Source: Globomyces pollinis-pini
Taxonomy: Eukaryota > Chytridiomycota > Chytridiomycetes > Rhizophydiales > Globomycetaceae
DNA length: 64,000 nucleotides
NCBI GenBank assembly: GCA_025399215.1
Contig: MU621122.1
Location: 1 to 64,000, forward strand
Direction of reading: 5' to 3'
Notes under the pieces: generated by a model
Told to the model about the DNA's origin: nothing
Seen by the model: only the letters and a program-made list of their open reading frames with translations
Database searches by the model: none
Part shown: positions 34,679 through 49,194 of the stretch, piece by piece
Numbering within the stretch: the stretch's first letter is position 1
How the letters are laid out: every line of letters starts with the position of its first letter
Made by a program: the position numbers and the translations under genes

Positions 34679-34696
34679 TTTTTTTTTTTTTTTTTA
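34679..34696. repeat. Poly-T tract
   Basis: About 17 consecutive T upstream of the ATG at 34710, between the TFIIF-alpha stop and the next start. Homopolymer dA:dT tracts often exclude nucleosomes at fungal promoters; here only its position is seen. Confidence 0.5.
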
Positions 34697-34709
34697 ATAC
34701 ACAAACTTA

Positions 34710-35150
34710 ATGGCAGGAGGAGCAAAACCAAATAGAATCAACAAGAATCTGCCAAAGGCAAGGAGACAATCGAGACAGCAGTTAATGAAAAAGCTGCATT
34801 TGACTTCTAAAGAAGTGATTGAAAAGACTAATGATGTGTTGGTTCCGGTAGAACAATTAGTGATTGAAGCTACTGCAGCTCATCAACAGAAGCTCTTACT
34901 TACTGATAAACCACATTCAGATATCTTAAAGAAAGTTAAAGTAGCCTCAGGTATGTGTTAAACAATTTAACGTATTTTAGGAATCACTAAAGCTAAAATG
35001 GGTAAAAATGGAATTTTAGTCCCTCCTAAACCAATCAACAAAAAGAAGGCTAAAAAATTACTCAGATTGAAAGGACTTTTGGAAAATAAGAACTGGAAAA
35101 AGAGCATCCTGGAACAAGTCAATGACTTGGACATTGGTATTCAAAATTGA
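34710..35150 (+). CDS. Small basic protein, unknown
   Basis: Two exons, 34710-34950 and 34981-35150 (intron 30 nt), encode 136 residues. It is strongly basic with Lys-rich ends (NLPKARRQSRQQLMKKL, then KKKAKKLLRLK) and no membrane segment. This composition is common in nucleolar ribosome-biogenesis factors such as Slx9 or Alb1, but I do not recognise a specific family and would not transfer a function. The downstream intron restores the frame without altering the basic character. Confidence 0.6.
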
Positions 35151-35356
35151 TTTTTTAACCTATAGAAATGAATTAAATGTTCAATGTATTTCTCTTCAGT
35201 TAATCATGTTTTTAATAAACCCATTCTTTGAAAATACTTGCTAATCGATTGGTTTTGCTTTAGTTCATTGTTCAACTAATGTAGCATTGATGTATTTATT
35301 TCCAAGAGACAAATCTTTATGATGTCAATCATTCTTACCCGTTTTCTTTGAACCTC

Positions 35357-36802
35357 ATGATTTTAACGTTGCTCTATTACTCCTTTCTTTTCGCTATTTT
35401 CTATGCTGTAAGTTATTTCATTGCTATTGCCATTCATTTCAATACATTTCTACTCGATTTCATTGTACAATAACAATTTTAGTTTATTTTGGGTCTGTTG
35501 ATTTACGTTCCATATCCGTTCCAATCCATTGCTATTTATCTGCACTTTATAAACTTCCCATTCTTTGTAAATTGGGACAAGGATGGAGAGCGATTTGGAT
35601 TTCGAGGTTCTTTAAATTCATTTTTTAATCTTTTAGCTGGTTCTGTTAAAAACATTAAAATTACAACAAGAGACGGAATAACAGTAAAAGATTATAGGAT
35701 TTAAAAAAATTAGTTGGGCGGTTGGCATATTCTTCCACGAAATACCGTTACAAAACCAAAACCAAATATGAATCATGTGGACAAAAACGTCCCTCTTTCG
35801 TCTGCTGAATTGGTTTTCTTATATTTTCATGGGAATGCAGGAAATAGAGCCACATTTCATCGAACAGATTTTTATAAGGTAATCTTTGTTTTCTGAGGTT
35901 ATCAATCCTAGGTTTTAGTCAATATAACTTATGTAATAGATGATGACCTCTTTAGTCAAGACATCTCATGTTGTTGCAATCGATTATCGCGGGTAAAACC
36001 GATTCTATTAATTTTCAAGGTTTGGTGATTCTACATTCGCTCTCCCAACTGAAGAAGGGCTCAAAATTGATGCTTTAGCTGCTTATGATTGGATTGTAGC
36101 ACAAGGTGTTGACCCTTCTCGAATTATCATTGTTGGTCATTCATTAGGAAGTGGGGTAGCAACTGATTTGGCACATACAATCTCTGTGAACAAAGCAAAA
36201 GTAAATATATATATATTCATTATAGATCGGATCCCCAGGTTGTGGTGGTTTAGTTATTCTGTCGGGCTACGCATCTATTGCCGATGCATCATTGGGGTAT
36301 CCAATGGTCCCAGTGCTGAAACCGTTTTGTGGATATCCAGAGTATGAAAAGTGGGTCAAATCTAAAATGACTGACAAATGGCATTCGGCTAAAAAAATGC
36401 CTTTTGTGTCATGTCCTGTTCTAATTATTCACGGTTTTAAGGATTTTGAGATACGTCCATGGTATGATAATAGACCTTTCTCATTATAGGCAAGCAAGGG
36501 CATTATTTTTACAAGCCGCTCAGGGTCGTTTAGAGAAGCCATTACTTAAAGAAGATGAAGGTTTTTGGGAATTAAGGCAGCCAAGACCTTTTGACGCAAA
36601 AGAAGTTGCTGGAATATCAGTCACCCATTTGGATGGAGATGAAGGTACATTGTGGTCTCTTGATCATTCAATGACACCAAATTCGTCTACAAAGACTCCA
36701 AATCATGTGTGGTTCTTGGAAGTAAAGCACGCAGGCCACAACACTTTGAGCACTCATCAAGTGGTTAAGGATACTATTGATAGCTGGGTTGAAGGTATTT
36801 GA
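35357..36802 (+). CDS. ABHD12-like membrane alpha/beta-hydrolase
   Basis: Serine hydrolase resembling ABHD12, a lysophosphatidylserine lipase of the ER membrane. Exons 35357-35407, 35483-35683, 35714-35878, 35940-35992, 36020-36200, 36226-36461 and 36490-36802, with introns of 25-75 nt; product 399 residues. One N-terminal membrane helix is followed by TTRDG-TLGGWHILP, the oxyanion region FHGNAGNR, the strand YRGFGDS, the nucleophile elbow GHSLGSG and the catalytic His region HAGHNT. The acid is probably the Asp in HGFKDFE. All introns are supported by family continuity. Its proposed substrate class follows from family knowledge only. Confidence 0.88.
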
Positions 36803-36920
36803 GTATCTTTTCCAATAAAAACAAATTTTGTTGTGTTTAAGATATATAATGAATAGTTTTATACGTATTTCAGCAAAATCATTACACTGACCATGTTTCA
36901 GAAAAAGAAGTTTATTAATT

Positions 36921-39499
<2,579 letters not shown>

Positions 39500-39666
39500 G
39501 GTAAGCAAAAACTCAACAAACGCGAAAACAAACAAGAGTTTAAATGATTAAATCTGACATACCAATCAACCTTAATAGATTGATTTGGAGTATTAAAAAG
39601 TTGATTCAAAGTTGACAAGATATTCCAAGATAAAAATTATGCTCTGGATATATTAAGCAAAACATT

Positions 39667-40430
39667 CTAAATTATTCTCCTCTTTTCAAAGAATTGTCGA
39701 AGGTAGCTGATTTGGAATAGGGAAACAGCAACGAGAAGAAGAAGTTGGAAAAATGCCCACCAAAATACTCTAGAGTTGGTGCTTTCAGCCGCTATTGAAG
39801 GTTAGATTTACATTAATACCTAAAATGTAAGAATTTGCTGACAATATTACTTTGTTTATGACGACTAAGACGACGATTCATGTACGATAATTCATCTTTC
39901 ATAAATCGAATTTCGTTTGATAATGATTGTAAATCTTTTCCCAGTGCAACTTCTTCTTCTGTCAAAGAATTAAAATCCTAAAAGGTTTACCATTTGAACC
40001 ATCTGGAGCTTTCAAATGTGCTAAATCATCTGGACCAAGAAAAGAGAATGAAATCACTTTTTCAGCAGGTGAATTTTGATTATAAAAGCACATTTGGTGT
40101 TGTCCAGTAGAACCAGCATAGAAACCAAAAGCAGCGTCTCTATGTTTATCTACAGAATGCAACATTGAACCATCAGGATTTGTGATCTAATTAAAATTAG
40201 AAAGTGATGTGATTATACTGCATAATCGATTTCATATTCAGAAGTTGATTTGATAACTTCATAAGAGACTTCTAATCTGGAGTGTTAAGAAGACTAATAT
40301 ACCTATCACCATGAGTTAACTGTTCATAAAAGCATTCAGTAGAATATCTTTGGATTGTTATTGAGAAAGTAGAAGCAGCTACAAAGGAGAGAATAGATAA
40401 AGCAAAAGTAATGAAAGAGTGTTTAACCAT
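39667..40430 (-). CDS. p24/TMED (emp24/GOLD) cargo receptor
   Basis: Type I membrane protein of the p24 family, cycling between ER and Golgi in COPII and COPI vesicles. Exons 40430-40303, 40276-40219, 40186-39991, 39958-39851 and 39791-39667 (introns 26, 32, 32 and 59 nt) give 204 residues. A signal peptide (about 1-22) precedes the GOLD domain with the paired cysteines in ECFYEQL and MCFYNQ. A coiled-coil region follows, then the membrane helix after ESTNSRVFWWAFFQ and a short tail with FFEKRRII. The tail is close to the FFxxKK/R-type COPI signal. The apparent 13-nt intron at 39978-39990 is better read as a 32-nt intron, which restores NEEEVALGKD. Confidence 0.93.
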
Positions 40431-40771
40431 GCAATAAAATTAGAAAAAATTAAATTTTGAAGGAATGGATGAGAGCAACTCAAAGAGAATGATTGCAATG
40501 TTTTAGTAATGTATAGTGTCAGTTATGTTAATTGATTAATTCATGTGTTCTGACTTGGATAATGTTTGTTATAGCGTTTAATAGAAAGTTAGTAAATGGA
40601 GTGGATAGAGTAAGGGAATGATTAAACTATCAATATTATTCAATGGTCTCTTATGATGAACTCTTATAACTTATCCATATTACTTATTTGACCCTCCATA
40701 AAACAAATCAATTCCAAATAAAAATCAATAAATTATCCACAAATAATAAGAAAGACTGAATTTATTAGTCT
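40431..40771. other. Intergenic, no gene seen
   Basis: About 340 AT-rich nt between the p24 start and the COX4 stop. No coding signal. Confidence 0.5.
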
Positions 40772-41322
40772 CTAATGGTGATGGTCTTCTTTACGTTGTG
40801 TGTACTATATATTCATTAATAAATTTCAATTCAAACCTTGTAAACACTTCCACATTCAGCACAACGATCAAAAAGTCCATCAGCATGTTCACGAAGTGTT
40901 AAAAAGGTGATTGGGTGAGAATCAGCAGGGAATCCTAAAAAAAAAAATTTAAAAATGGAATGATATGTACCAGTGCAACCCATATATAATTCAGAATCTA
41001 CACCAGAGACCACGATAGGGTCAGCTTTTGTTCCTAATTTGGAGATGATTAAAGGTCTCATATCTTCCCAAGCTTCTTCACCTCTTAATTCAGCTAAGAA
41101 TTCATGACGACGAGCACCGGTAGCTAATTCGTAGTTAGTACCTAATACACCTTCTTCTCTAAATCCGGGCATATTTTCATCCAACACTACTTTTGAATCT
41201 GTATTAGATTTAATAGGAGCGGCTTTGGAATGAGTAATAAAAATGATACCAGAGAAAGCAGGTTTACAAGTTGAAAATTTGTTTGATTTTAAAAAAATTG
41301 AAGTAATGCGACGAATTGACAT
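40772..41322 (-). CDS. COX4: Cytochrome c oxidase subunit IV (fungal COX4, animal COX5B)
   Basis: Nuclear-encoded zinc-binding subunit of mitochondrial complex IV. Exons 41322-40971, 40934-40837 and 40804-40772 (introns 36 and 32 nt) give 160 residues. The basic N-terminus (MSIRRITSIFLKSNKFSTCK) is a mitochondrial targeting presequence. Family blocks are NYELATGARRHE, DPIVVSG, CTGFPADSHPI and the zinc site RCAECGSVYK. The last tiny exon ends in EDHHH, like the DDHHH end of yeast Cox4, which confirms the final splice. Its presence shows aerobic respiration. An in-frame ATG at 41355 gives a longer N-terminus but spoils the presequence. Confidence 0.95.
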
Positions 41323-41367
41323 TTTGATGAAATTGGTAAAATCAAAAAAATTCAAAATTCAAAACAA

Positions 41368-41386
41368 TTAACCCTAACCCTAACTA
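41368..41386. repeat. Short interstitial telomere-type array (CCCTAA)
   Basis: TTAACCCTAACCCTAACTA, about two and a half CCCTAA units, lies 46 bp upstream of the COX4 ATG and about 150 bp upstream of the divergent TMEM223-like gene. In fungi such sites bind Tbf1/TRF-like factors in promoters of housekeeping genes; a telomere-repair scar is the alternative. Confidence 0.6.
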
Positions 41387-41533
41387 AAATCATTTTGACT
41401 CATTCATTCAATTAGAAAATACTAGTACATTCAATTAGACGATAATAGATTGTTATCAGAAACATCTCATTACTATTATTATTCATTAGATACTCTTACC
41501 GTAATTTTTTTCTTTTTTTTGTCTCTTTTAAAA

Positions 41534-42180
41534 ATGTTCTCTCAAATCAGAGCTAGTTCTGGCTTACATAGAATTAAACCAGTATTTGAATCTGTAAGAC
41601 CAAAGTACTCGCTTCACGCTGATTCAAATAAAGTCACTTTATACAATCATGATAATAAACCACATTGGAAATTGTAATCTTATCAATCTAATCATATAGG
41701 CTTTATGGTATTGGAATATTTCATAATATCTTATTTATTTCTACCGGTTGGCTAGCTGTGAATTCATTAGATGATTATTTAAAGGACTTGGAAAAAAGGA
41801 CTTTATCAACTGAAAAACACAATGAAATGAGAAATTATTTAAAAGGTGCCATTGCTGTCGGAAATCTATTTGGATTAATCATCTTTGGATTGGTTCACCA
41901 TAAAGCTAAATTTGCTATACGAGAATTATCAATCATCAACAAAGATTCAATTCAACTGGTTAACAGTAGACTTTTTGGAAACACAATAACTACTCACCCC
42001 ATTCATACTTTAAAACTTTTAGATCCTATAAAGAATCTAAAATCCAAAAACACATCCAATTTATTACAATTTTTAAAACCGGAAGTGGTAAGACTTCAGT
42101 CATCCAAAAATGTTTTTGAACTGGATCGAAAAGGGTTATTCCTTAACCCTGCTTATTTGGAGAAAGTAATCAGCCAATAA
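41534..42180 (+). CDS. TMEM223-like mitochondrial membrane protein
   Basis: Two exons, 41534-41673 and 41700-42180 (intron 26 nt, phase 2), encode 206 residues. The N-terminus is basic and amphipathic (MFSQIRASSGLHRIKPVF), fitting a mitochondrial presequence. After VTLYNHDNKPHWKLLYGIG come two hydrophobic helices (about 52-70 and 98-120). The VTLY-hexapeptide-to-first-helix layout resembles TMEM223, a mitochondrial complex IV translation or assembly factor in animals, but the resemblance is weak. The divergent arrangement with COX4 supports a mitochondrial role, by inference. Confidence 0.5.
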
Positions 42181-45140
42181 ATTCATATTCTACGTATCTC
42201 TCAACATTGTTACAGACAATCATCAGTCCAAAAATAATTAGCTAAACATATCGATTTATGGATTGGAATTAGGTAATAGTATCTGAACGGAAATTGGAAA
42301 TTTGGCTACCCATATTTCTACTGATATTATAACATACTCTTCTGTTTGTATGGTATCAATACAATCTAGTTGATGAGTCATTGGAATGTAAATCAGATAC
42401 TGAATGACTTGAACGGAGCAAATAAAATGCACAAAAGTTATCTGTTCAGTTGCCATTGAAAGATGTTGGTAATAGAATGGAAAATTTGTTGAAGTATGCA
42501 GTGCAGTGCAACAAAACCAAGCTTTCCAAGATGTCTGGTAGAACTTTAGGTCTGCTTGTTCCGAGTGAGTCCGTTTTAGGTTTTTTTGTACCAGGAAGAT
42601 TGGGACTTCTATAACGTTATAAAACGGATTTAAATTTCTGTTCTTGGTTCATTAACGAAAGGTTCGTCATCAATACCAAGAGGTTTTTCCTCTATCGCGA
42701 ACAGGTTCGGTCACCACTTACACATAGTTGACTAATACTGTTGACATTTTATGGAGGTGCAGATTTCTCAAGAACCATTAATGGAATATTCTCAAAAATA
42801 TCCGTGCTTGGTTAGAAGCAGAATAGTTGTCAACAATTATTCTCACTCTTTTTAGATCGTTCATACCTTTAAAATGCAGAATTCCTAGTAGTTATTCATG
42901 TCTATCATTTTCAAAAACTGCAAAGTTTTGGTAAGCTGTTGAGAGTGACCAAAAGGGAAGTCTTCCCAGTGTTCAAAGACTTTTTCGAGAAGTTCCAAAA
43001 CGAACTTTCAAAACCGAACTTCAAGTGATTGATAGAATACTGGACCGATATATGTTTACCGTTTTTATTAAATTATGTTTTCCCAAATTATTTTTTAATC
43101 TGGGGAATTTTTCGCCTGACTTCCTACTGCGTTGGTTGGTTCTTGAGAAGACAGTCATGTTACTATCATCACAAAACATAGTTTAGTACTCTATGCTTCA
43201 TTTTAACAAGAATTTCAAAATGAGTCTTACCTTTTTTCGGTATCAGGTGTTCGGAAACGGAACGACTTTCTTGACATACGTCATGAAGTAGCTCTCCGTA
43301 AATAGAAGATATATATGCATACAGATTATATGGATATGATTACAGGTTTTATGATGTTCAAATTCAATTTCCCACACCACTTTTGGGTAGAGAAATTTCA
43401 CTCGCTATCACAAAAAAAATCGACATTCAGAGAGAAATTGTGAAATAATCTGGTGCCATAGTAGAACACAATTGATTTTTCAAAAAGAGATGATCATTTT
43501 CAATATTTAAGAAGTAAAATAACCTCATCTCATTATTCAAACAAGTTTTGCACATCACTACCATATTTTTGTTACTGTGCCGAATGGGAGAAAAGGTTGT
43601 TTGTTCCTTTCGAAAAAAATAGAGTCAACTCGTGCTTCGTTGAAAATATGTGGTTTCAAAATATGTGTCCATTGAAGAGCCATATATGTAAGCAAATCAA
43701 GAGGCAGGTCAGTGGATCGGAAAAAAGCTCAATCACTAAGAATCATTCTTATTTTGAATATGTTACTGGTCGCAAATGTGGAAGTTGATAACAAAAGAGC
43801 TGTCTGTTTATCCTTCATATTTTTATTTTGAATTTTCATAGCATTTTTGACCTTCTACAATCTCAAAGTAAGACATGTCTCTTTTAGACTTGTTTTTAGC
43901 TCCTGCACGTTACTTTACCATAGCCAGTGGGTTTTCAATTGAATTGTACAATTGAATAATCTACTTGACGTATTTCGTTTACGAGGAACTCTAGGATTAC
44001 GCTCAACGACCATACCACCTCTATCACACTTTAATATGACTTGTCTATTGTTACTGTTTTTGATTGACAGAAACACATTCTTTTGCTAATAAAACAACTT
44101 CAATTTTAATTCGCTTTGCATTGTGCTGGAAAGCTTTCTGCTTGCATAAATTCGTAATTTCAAAAGCAGTTGTTCCAGCCATAATATGATCTTCTGTCTG
44201 AAATCAAAACAATCGTGTGCGTTTTCCAGACCATTTTGAACTTTGTCATCAAGGCGGACATTATTCAAGTAATAGAGCCAGGTTCAATTAATTTTTCAAA
44301 AGTTCGAATTGAAACGCAATCAACCAATAACCTACAATCCAACAATAGAAATTCACCCCAATCAGAACTTAGTTACTCAGTTTACGTTGTAGAATGTATC
44401 CAAAACACTTTAATGGTACCAAAGGGCAAGCACCCTCAATATAACGTTGTAGAAAACATATTTGGAATTGACTGAGAGCATGATAGAACAAATTTTGAAA
44501 TACATAAAATGTAAAAACAGAGTTGACAATTCAGTTAAATTTCCAGAATGACTAATTTTTTGGGACTCAACAGCATTGAAAAAAAGCACATAATCAAATA
44601 GAAAAGAGATTGAACGACGAAGGGAGGTCCGCCAAAGTAATAACGTCGTAGATGAGATAGGGACTTTCTCGCAAATGAAATGCGAGATGCATCTAATCCA
44701 GCTTGAAAATTCAAGAATTAATTAATAATTTTAGTGAACAAAACAATATCGCAGTCAATGGATTCACAGAATGAGGTTATGAACAAAAACATGAAAGTTT
44801 ACAATTACCAAGCTCTATTTCATATTTACTAATTTTGTAGGCAAGCAAACCTAGGCTTAATAAAAAAAAAATTCCTTTTAGCAATCTCTAAATTCTTTTG
44901 CTTACTATCCTTCAATTGGATTAACATTCTCGAGTGGTAGTCTATTAGTTAACCATACAAGATATATCCAGATAATTTAACTTTCTCGTTAATTCGAAGA
45001 ACCAAAAAGTTTCCCATATTTTGATTTATTAAAAACATATTTATCATTTTGAGACCCAGCTGTAATTAATTAAGCATAAATCGTTTCTCAAGATCCAGAA
45101 ATTCTTCACGTGAATACCTTATCGACGTTTTATTAATAAT

Positions 45141-45170
45141 ACAGTCAGGTCCATATAGACTGTTACACAC
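45141..45170. other. Tc1-like terminal sequence (candidate)
   Basis: ACAGTCAGGTCCATATAGAC followed by TGTTACACAC resembles the outer ends of Tc1/mariner elements, which often begin ACAGT. I did not find the inverted copy, so this may be a solo or decayed terminus. Confidence 0.25.
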
Positions 45171-45542
45171 ATACAAATTTTCAAAAATGGAAAAATTATT
45201 TTCCCAGTTGGGAATCCATACTTTGTTGAGTTAAATAAGCTTTCAAAGGATGAAAGACTATCATCTATTATCTCTAAACATGATCTTTGGTTTATAGCAT
45301 ATCATTTATTCAAGTACGGATTCAATTGACATCAAATCTGAATACCATTCATAGATTTTACGCATCTCTCGTAATAGTAGACCAGCAATCTAAACAAAAC
45401 ATATTTTAATATTGTGGAACTTCTGTTACATTTAATACTCCCTTTTCTTTAATTCCTATCTCAAATTCAAAAGTTATTCACTTATTCTAATGTACTTTGA
45501 TGATAACGTTTGGAAGAGGTGAAGATTTCGTACAGATATTAT

Positions 45543-45803
45543 TCATTTATCATTTAATACCTTATTGAAACCTGCTAACTTCACCATTTCTAATTTTGCT
45601 TGTATGGACGTAATCTTTCTTGAACTGTGAGAACATAACCACTGTTCATCGTTTGAAATTGAGTTCTGTAATAGGATTGTCTTTTGTGGGTCTTTTTCTT
45701 CGTTTATGTCCAAGGATTGCTTTGTTCCGTTGGTTATTGCGTTCATTTTAATCAAGTTAAAAATTTTCAAAACGCGTCTTGAAAATTTAACAGCAAATGA
45801 CAA
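45543..45803 (-). CDS. Doubtful small ORF
   Basis: Minus-strand ORF of 86 codons; an internal ATG at 45746 gives 67 residues. It has a helical, charged C-terminal half (SSRKITSIQAKLEMVKLAGFN) and could be the first exon of a spliced gene, since a GTATT donor follows AATAAG near 45561. I could not follow it into a convincing second exon. No family recognised. Confidence 0.2.
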   Translation of the reverse strand: MSFAVKFSRRVLKIFNLIKMNAITNGTKQSLDINEEKDPQKTILLQNSISNDEQWLCSHSSRKITSIQAKLEMVKLAGFNKVLNDK

Positions 45804-47371
45804 ACAATATTGGTCTAATCGATGTCAAATTTTACACAGTTATAGCAATAAAGATTGTCTATAATGTGAATTTTTTATACTAGGATCTAATGATGTGACA
45901 GCTTTTAAAGTTACTTTGAAGTTTTGAAGTATATCAAGGAATAGTCATATTTTTATTTTAAAAAATTCATTAGATTCCTGTGAGATTGGGGATTCTATTC
46001 AACTATCTATCTTTCTCAAAAGATCAGTATTGCCTTAGAATGATGTTCTAGTTGTCTAGGTTGTTTCATGTCAAAAGTGCCACCGTGGAAAATCCCTTAT
46101 GGACTGTAATAGCAATAAATCAATTTTTATTCCATGTCAGCATAAGACGTTTTGAACGCTTAAATAATGATAATGACTTGTTGAATAGAGTAAATGTTAC
46201 CTGGTTTAGTCATACCAAATTTGTCCTGATTGACCACAACCATTAAATTCACTTATTTTCTTTGTTTTTTTACCCCAACAGAATCAAAGTCTGTTGCTTA
46301 ATACCCCTATATAATCAATTTGGAACCTTATTGGAACTAAGACAAAAATTATGGTCGGAATATAATAGCAATGAATACATAGTAGATTTAATCGATTTGG
46401 AAAATCCTCAATAGATCTTAAAAATGATCAAGTACTACTATAGAGGATTTCTTATAGTAATTTAGATAGGGAGCCGCTACTACCTTCTTGGAATGAACAA
46501 GATCGAATGAAATTATGCAACCAGAAATGACTGCAGCGCTTGAATTATACACCAAGCCAACCTGTGGTGTGAAGCATACCTTTATAGTTAAATGTTACCT
46601 CATGTAAAAACATTAATTGAGAATGGTACCATGGTATTGAAATTGGTACATTCAACCAAGTTGGAAGTACGAATCTGTATTGCTTTCGTTCAAGTTTCAT
46701 ATTTAATACCAGTGTTAGTGAGAATTCTGGAATGGACGAAGCACTAATATCTAAATGAAAATGTTCCCCGAATAGTTTTTGACTTCATCAAAAAACAAAT
46801 GCTTTTACATATACTATCGTATATGTGATACCACCGCACTAGTTAGTTTCGCATTTCTAAATGTTCCCGTATCTTCCGTATCTTTATACTTTGCGATCCA
46901 ACAATCGACACACTGAGGTGGTGTGTCAAGTAAATATCCAATCTTTGCATTTGGAAGAATTAAAAAGTAGTGCATATATAGCAGTGCAAGTTATTAGGAA
47001 GGCTACTAAACTTAACTTGGTAACTCGTAGTCGTCCAGGTCGTCTACATAATCTCATGGCAATAACCGTTTGAAGTAATTAGTGCTAGTACAGATGCTCC
47101 ATGGTTTCAGATATTTTCAAAAACCATTAAGTAAGGGTCAAACTATCGAACTGGCTAAGCTTCTTTTTTTTACGGGTTGGGACATAAAAAACTTGATCAA
47201 GATATTGTCGGTGATATTAGACAGTGGGTAAAGGAGTGTCCAAAGTGGTTACAGACGCATGCAGTTCGACGAATTTAGACTCTGAGTCGATGGTAAATTG
47301 ATCAACGAAAAACTGGTTGTTTCAAAAGAAGCCTCTTAAAGAAAGCGTAAGAGAGAAATGTTGATGCTTCG

Positions 47372-47965
47372 ATGTCCAACGATGATGTAATGTTGTCTTA
47401 TGTAATAATAAGAAGCTTACCCCGAAAAGCTTACGTATACTGTATTGTTACAAGAGCACTGGAACCACTTTTGGATACTTTTGTGGCTAGAAAACGGCTC
47501 GTTTGTTCTAGTACACCATTAATCTTGCTGCTGGATAACCTAAATTTGCACCATAACCTTCAAACAATAGTGCACTTGGAAGAACATGTACATGTATGTT
47601 TCATGGTTCCCAACATCAGTCATTTCTTACAGCCATGTGGTGATAAAGTGTTTACCAGTTTCAAAAAGCATTGTACGCGAAGAAAAAAAGATAGGAAAAA
47701 AGAAGGCAAAGTTGCAATAAAAGGCTGTTAAAAGTGGTCGAACCGAAAATTCACAGTTACATTAAATTGGGCATCATTGAAATTGAATGTTCAGAGAAGT
47801 TAGATATGCGACTAATTTATATTAACTCTGTCTTTATTACAAAAAGAGCTTCAGATGGTCCAACTGGCAAAAGAGGACCTGTTTTGTCGTGGAGTTCATC
47901 CACAACTCAAATGTGGACTCAAATTCAAAGAAGCAGCAGATTGGCTATGATGCAATCACCGTGAT
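47372..47965 (+). pseudogene. Relic of a pogo/Tigger-like (DDE_1) transposase
   Basis: The 119-codon open segment carries LILLLDNLNLHHN, followed by HVCFMVPNISHFLQPCGDKVF and SFKKHC. This is the DDE_1-type block seen in pogo/Tigger and CENP-B-like transposases (D-N-x3-H, then PPNTTSLLQPLDVGVF-like). Upstream (47100-47370) and downstream (to about 47965) readable pieces are broken by stops and frame changes. Key residues around the active site have drifted. It is clearly a fragment, not an active element. Confidence 0.6.
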
Positions 47966-48799
47966 TATTTTGGATTGTGCCGGGGCTGTCATGATAAATC
48001 CACACACAAGTCTACTTGGTATTCACGAAAAAAGTGTGGCTCACCGGATCTAGCCACAGACAGCGATGGTTGTGAGTACTGAGGTCGACATTCTAAAACT
48101 GAAGAAAATATTTATTTATTTTCGTTTCTGTTTATAACAAAATCTCTCCTTAATATGAAGTTGAAGTTTTTTCAAATACCTTTTTGACTCAATAATGATT
48201 TTCAAAATTTGAAGTTTTGAACTATACTGTTATAGAAGGGTCATCAACCTTATTTTAGTGGGCGTCGTTACACTAGGAATCTACACACTTTCTCAAAAAA
48301 GTGTTCAACAGTGGTGGACTGTTTTTTTTTGTATAGTAGATATCACAACAGAAATCATGCCCATTTTTACTTGAACGAAAGGCGACAAAAGGCAGTAGCT
48401 GTGTTAAAAAATTTTGAAAGATATATCTATAAAGTAGACAAAAAGAAATATATTCTTCAAAGTTTCGATGACGATATACAAATTGAAATTCAAGTTGTTA
48501 AGGAATATGTCAATTTTACTCCTAGTGGAAAACCGTATCGTTTCATAGCCATTGTTTATATTGAACTCTACACTCTACTGGTTATTACACACTTTGATTT
48601 ATTAAAATTAAGCTTCTGAAGGCTATTTTAATTGTCCCAATTGCACAAAGATAACTAGTTGAAAAATGCTCTTAAATTCCGAAACTTTAAAGCAGAGGTT
48701 CTCATGAATATAGAAGAAAATTCCGCTACCTTTGAACTCTTTAGGCAATTTCAATGGTTTGATAGAAATTTTTACTGCAATTTCTGCTTCTTCTAAGTC

Positions 48800-49194
48800 C
48801 TTTGGCACAGGATCAATCGGGCCCAGATATGCTCAATTGGGTTCATATCAGGACTATTTGGAGGCTAGTACAGTCTTTGAATCCCCAACCCTGCAAAATA
48901 TTCAATAATTTTGTTCGCGTCGTGAGATGAAGCACCATCATCCATGAAGTTTTGGTTTTCGCCATTCCCTTCAAACAATTCAATACAAAGAGGAGTAAGT
49001 ATATGGTCGTTGGAAATTTCTTTTAAAGAAAAACCATAAGGCCGTGTCCGTTCCAAATTGTAAAGCTCCAAACCATTAATTCTCCCCGCCACATTGCTTA
49101 CGACGAATACATTTCTGCTCCAAGTGTCTTTAAGGACAATTCGGCGCATCTCTTTCACTTTCGTCCGAAAATGAACACTAATTCCAGTACCCAT
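48800..49194 (-). pseudogene. Relic of a Tc1/mariner-like transposase
   Basis: A 109-codon open segment starting at 49194 contains the second catalytic Asp region FMDDGASSHDANKIIEYFAG and ends at a TAG (48865-48867). Reading straight through that stop continues as PPNSPDMNPIEHIWARL, the canonical Tc1 block with the third acidic residue. The stop replaces a residue that is Trp in relatives (TGG to TAG). Further degenerate sequence runs on to about 48620. The N-terminal DNA-binding part was not found. Confidence 0.75.

Noticed and set aside
39978..39990. A 13-nt intron in the p24 gene
   Set aside because: Too short to splice and gives a poorer join; the longer 32-nt choice (39959-39990) restores the expected coiled-coil sequence.
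41368..41386. CCCTAA array as a chromosome end
   Set aside because: Only 2.5 units, with intact genes on both sides, so it is interstitial.
48308..48330. ACAGTGGTGGACTG as a mariner-type terminal repeat of the Tc1 relic
   Set aside because: No inverted partner found on the far side of 49194, so it is not supported as an element end.
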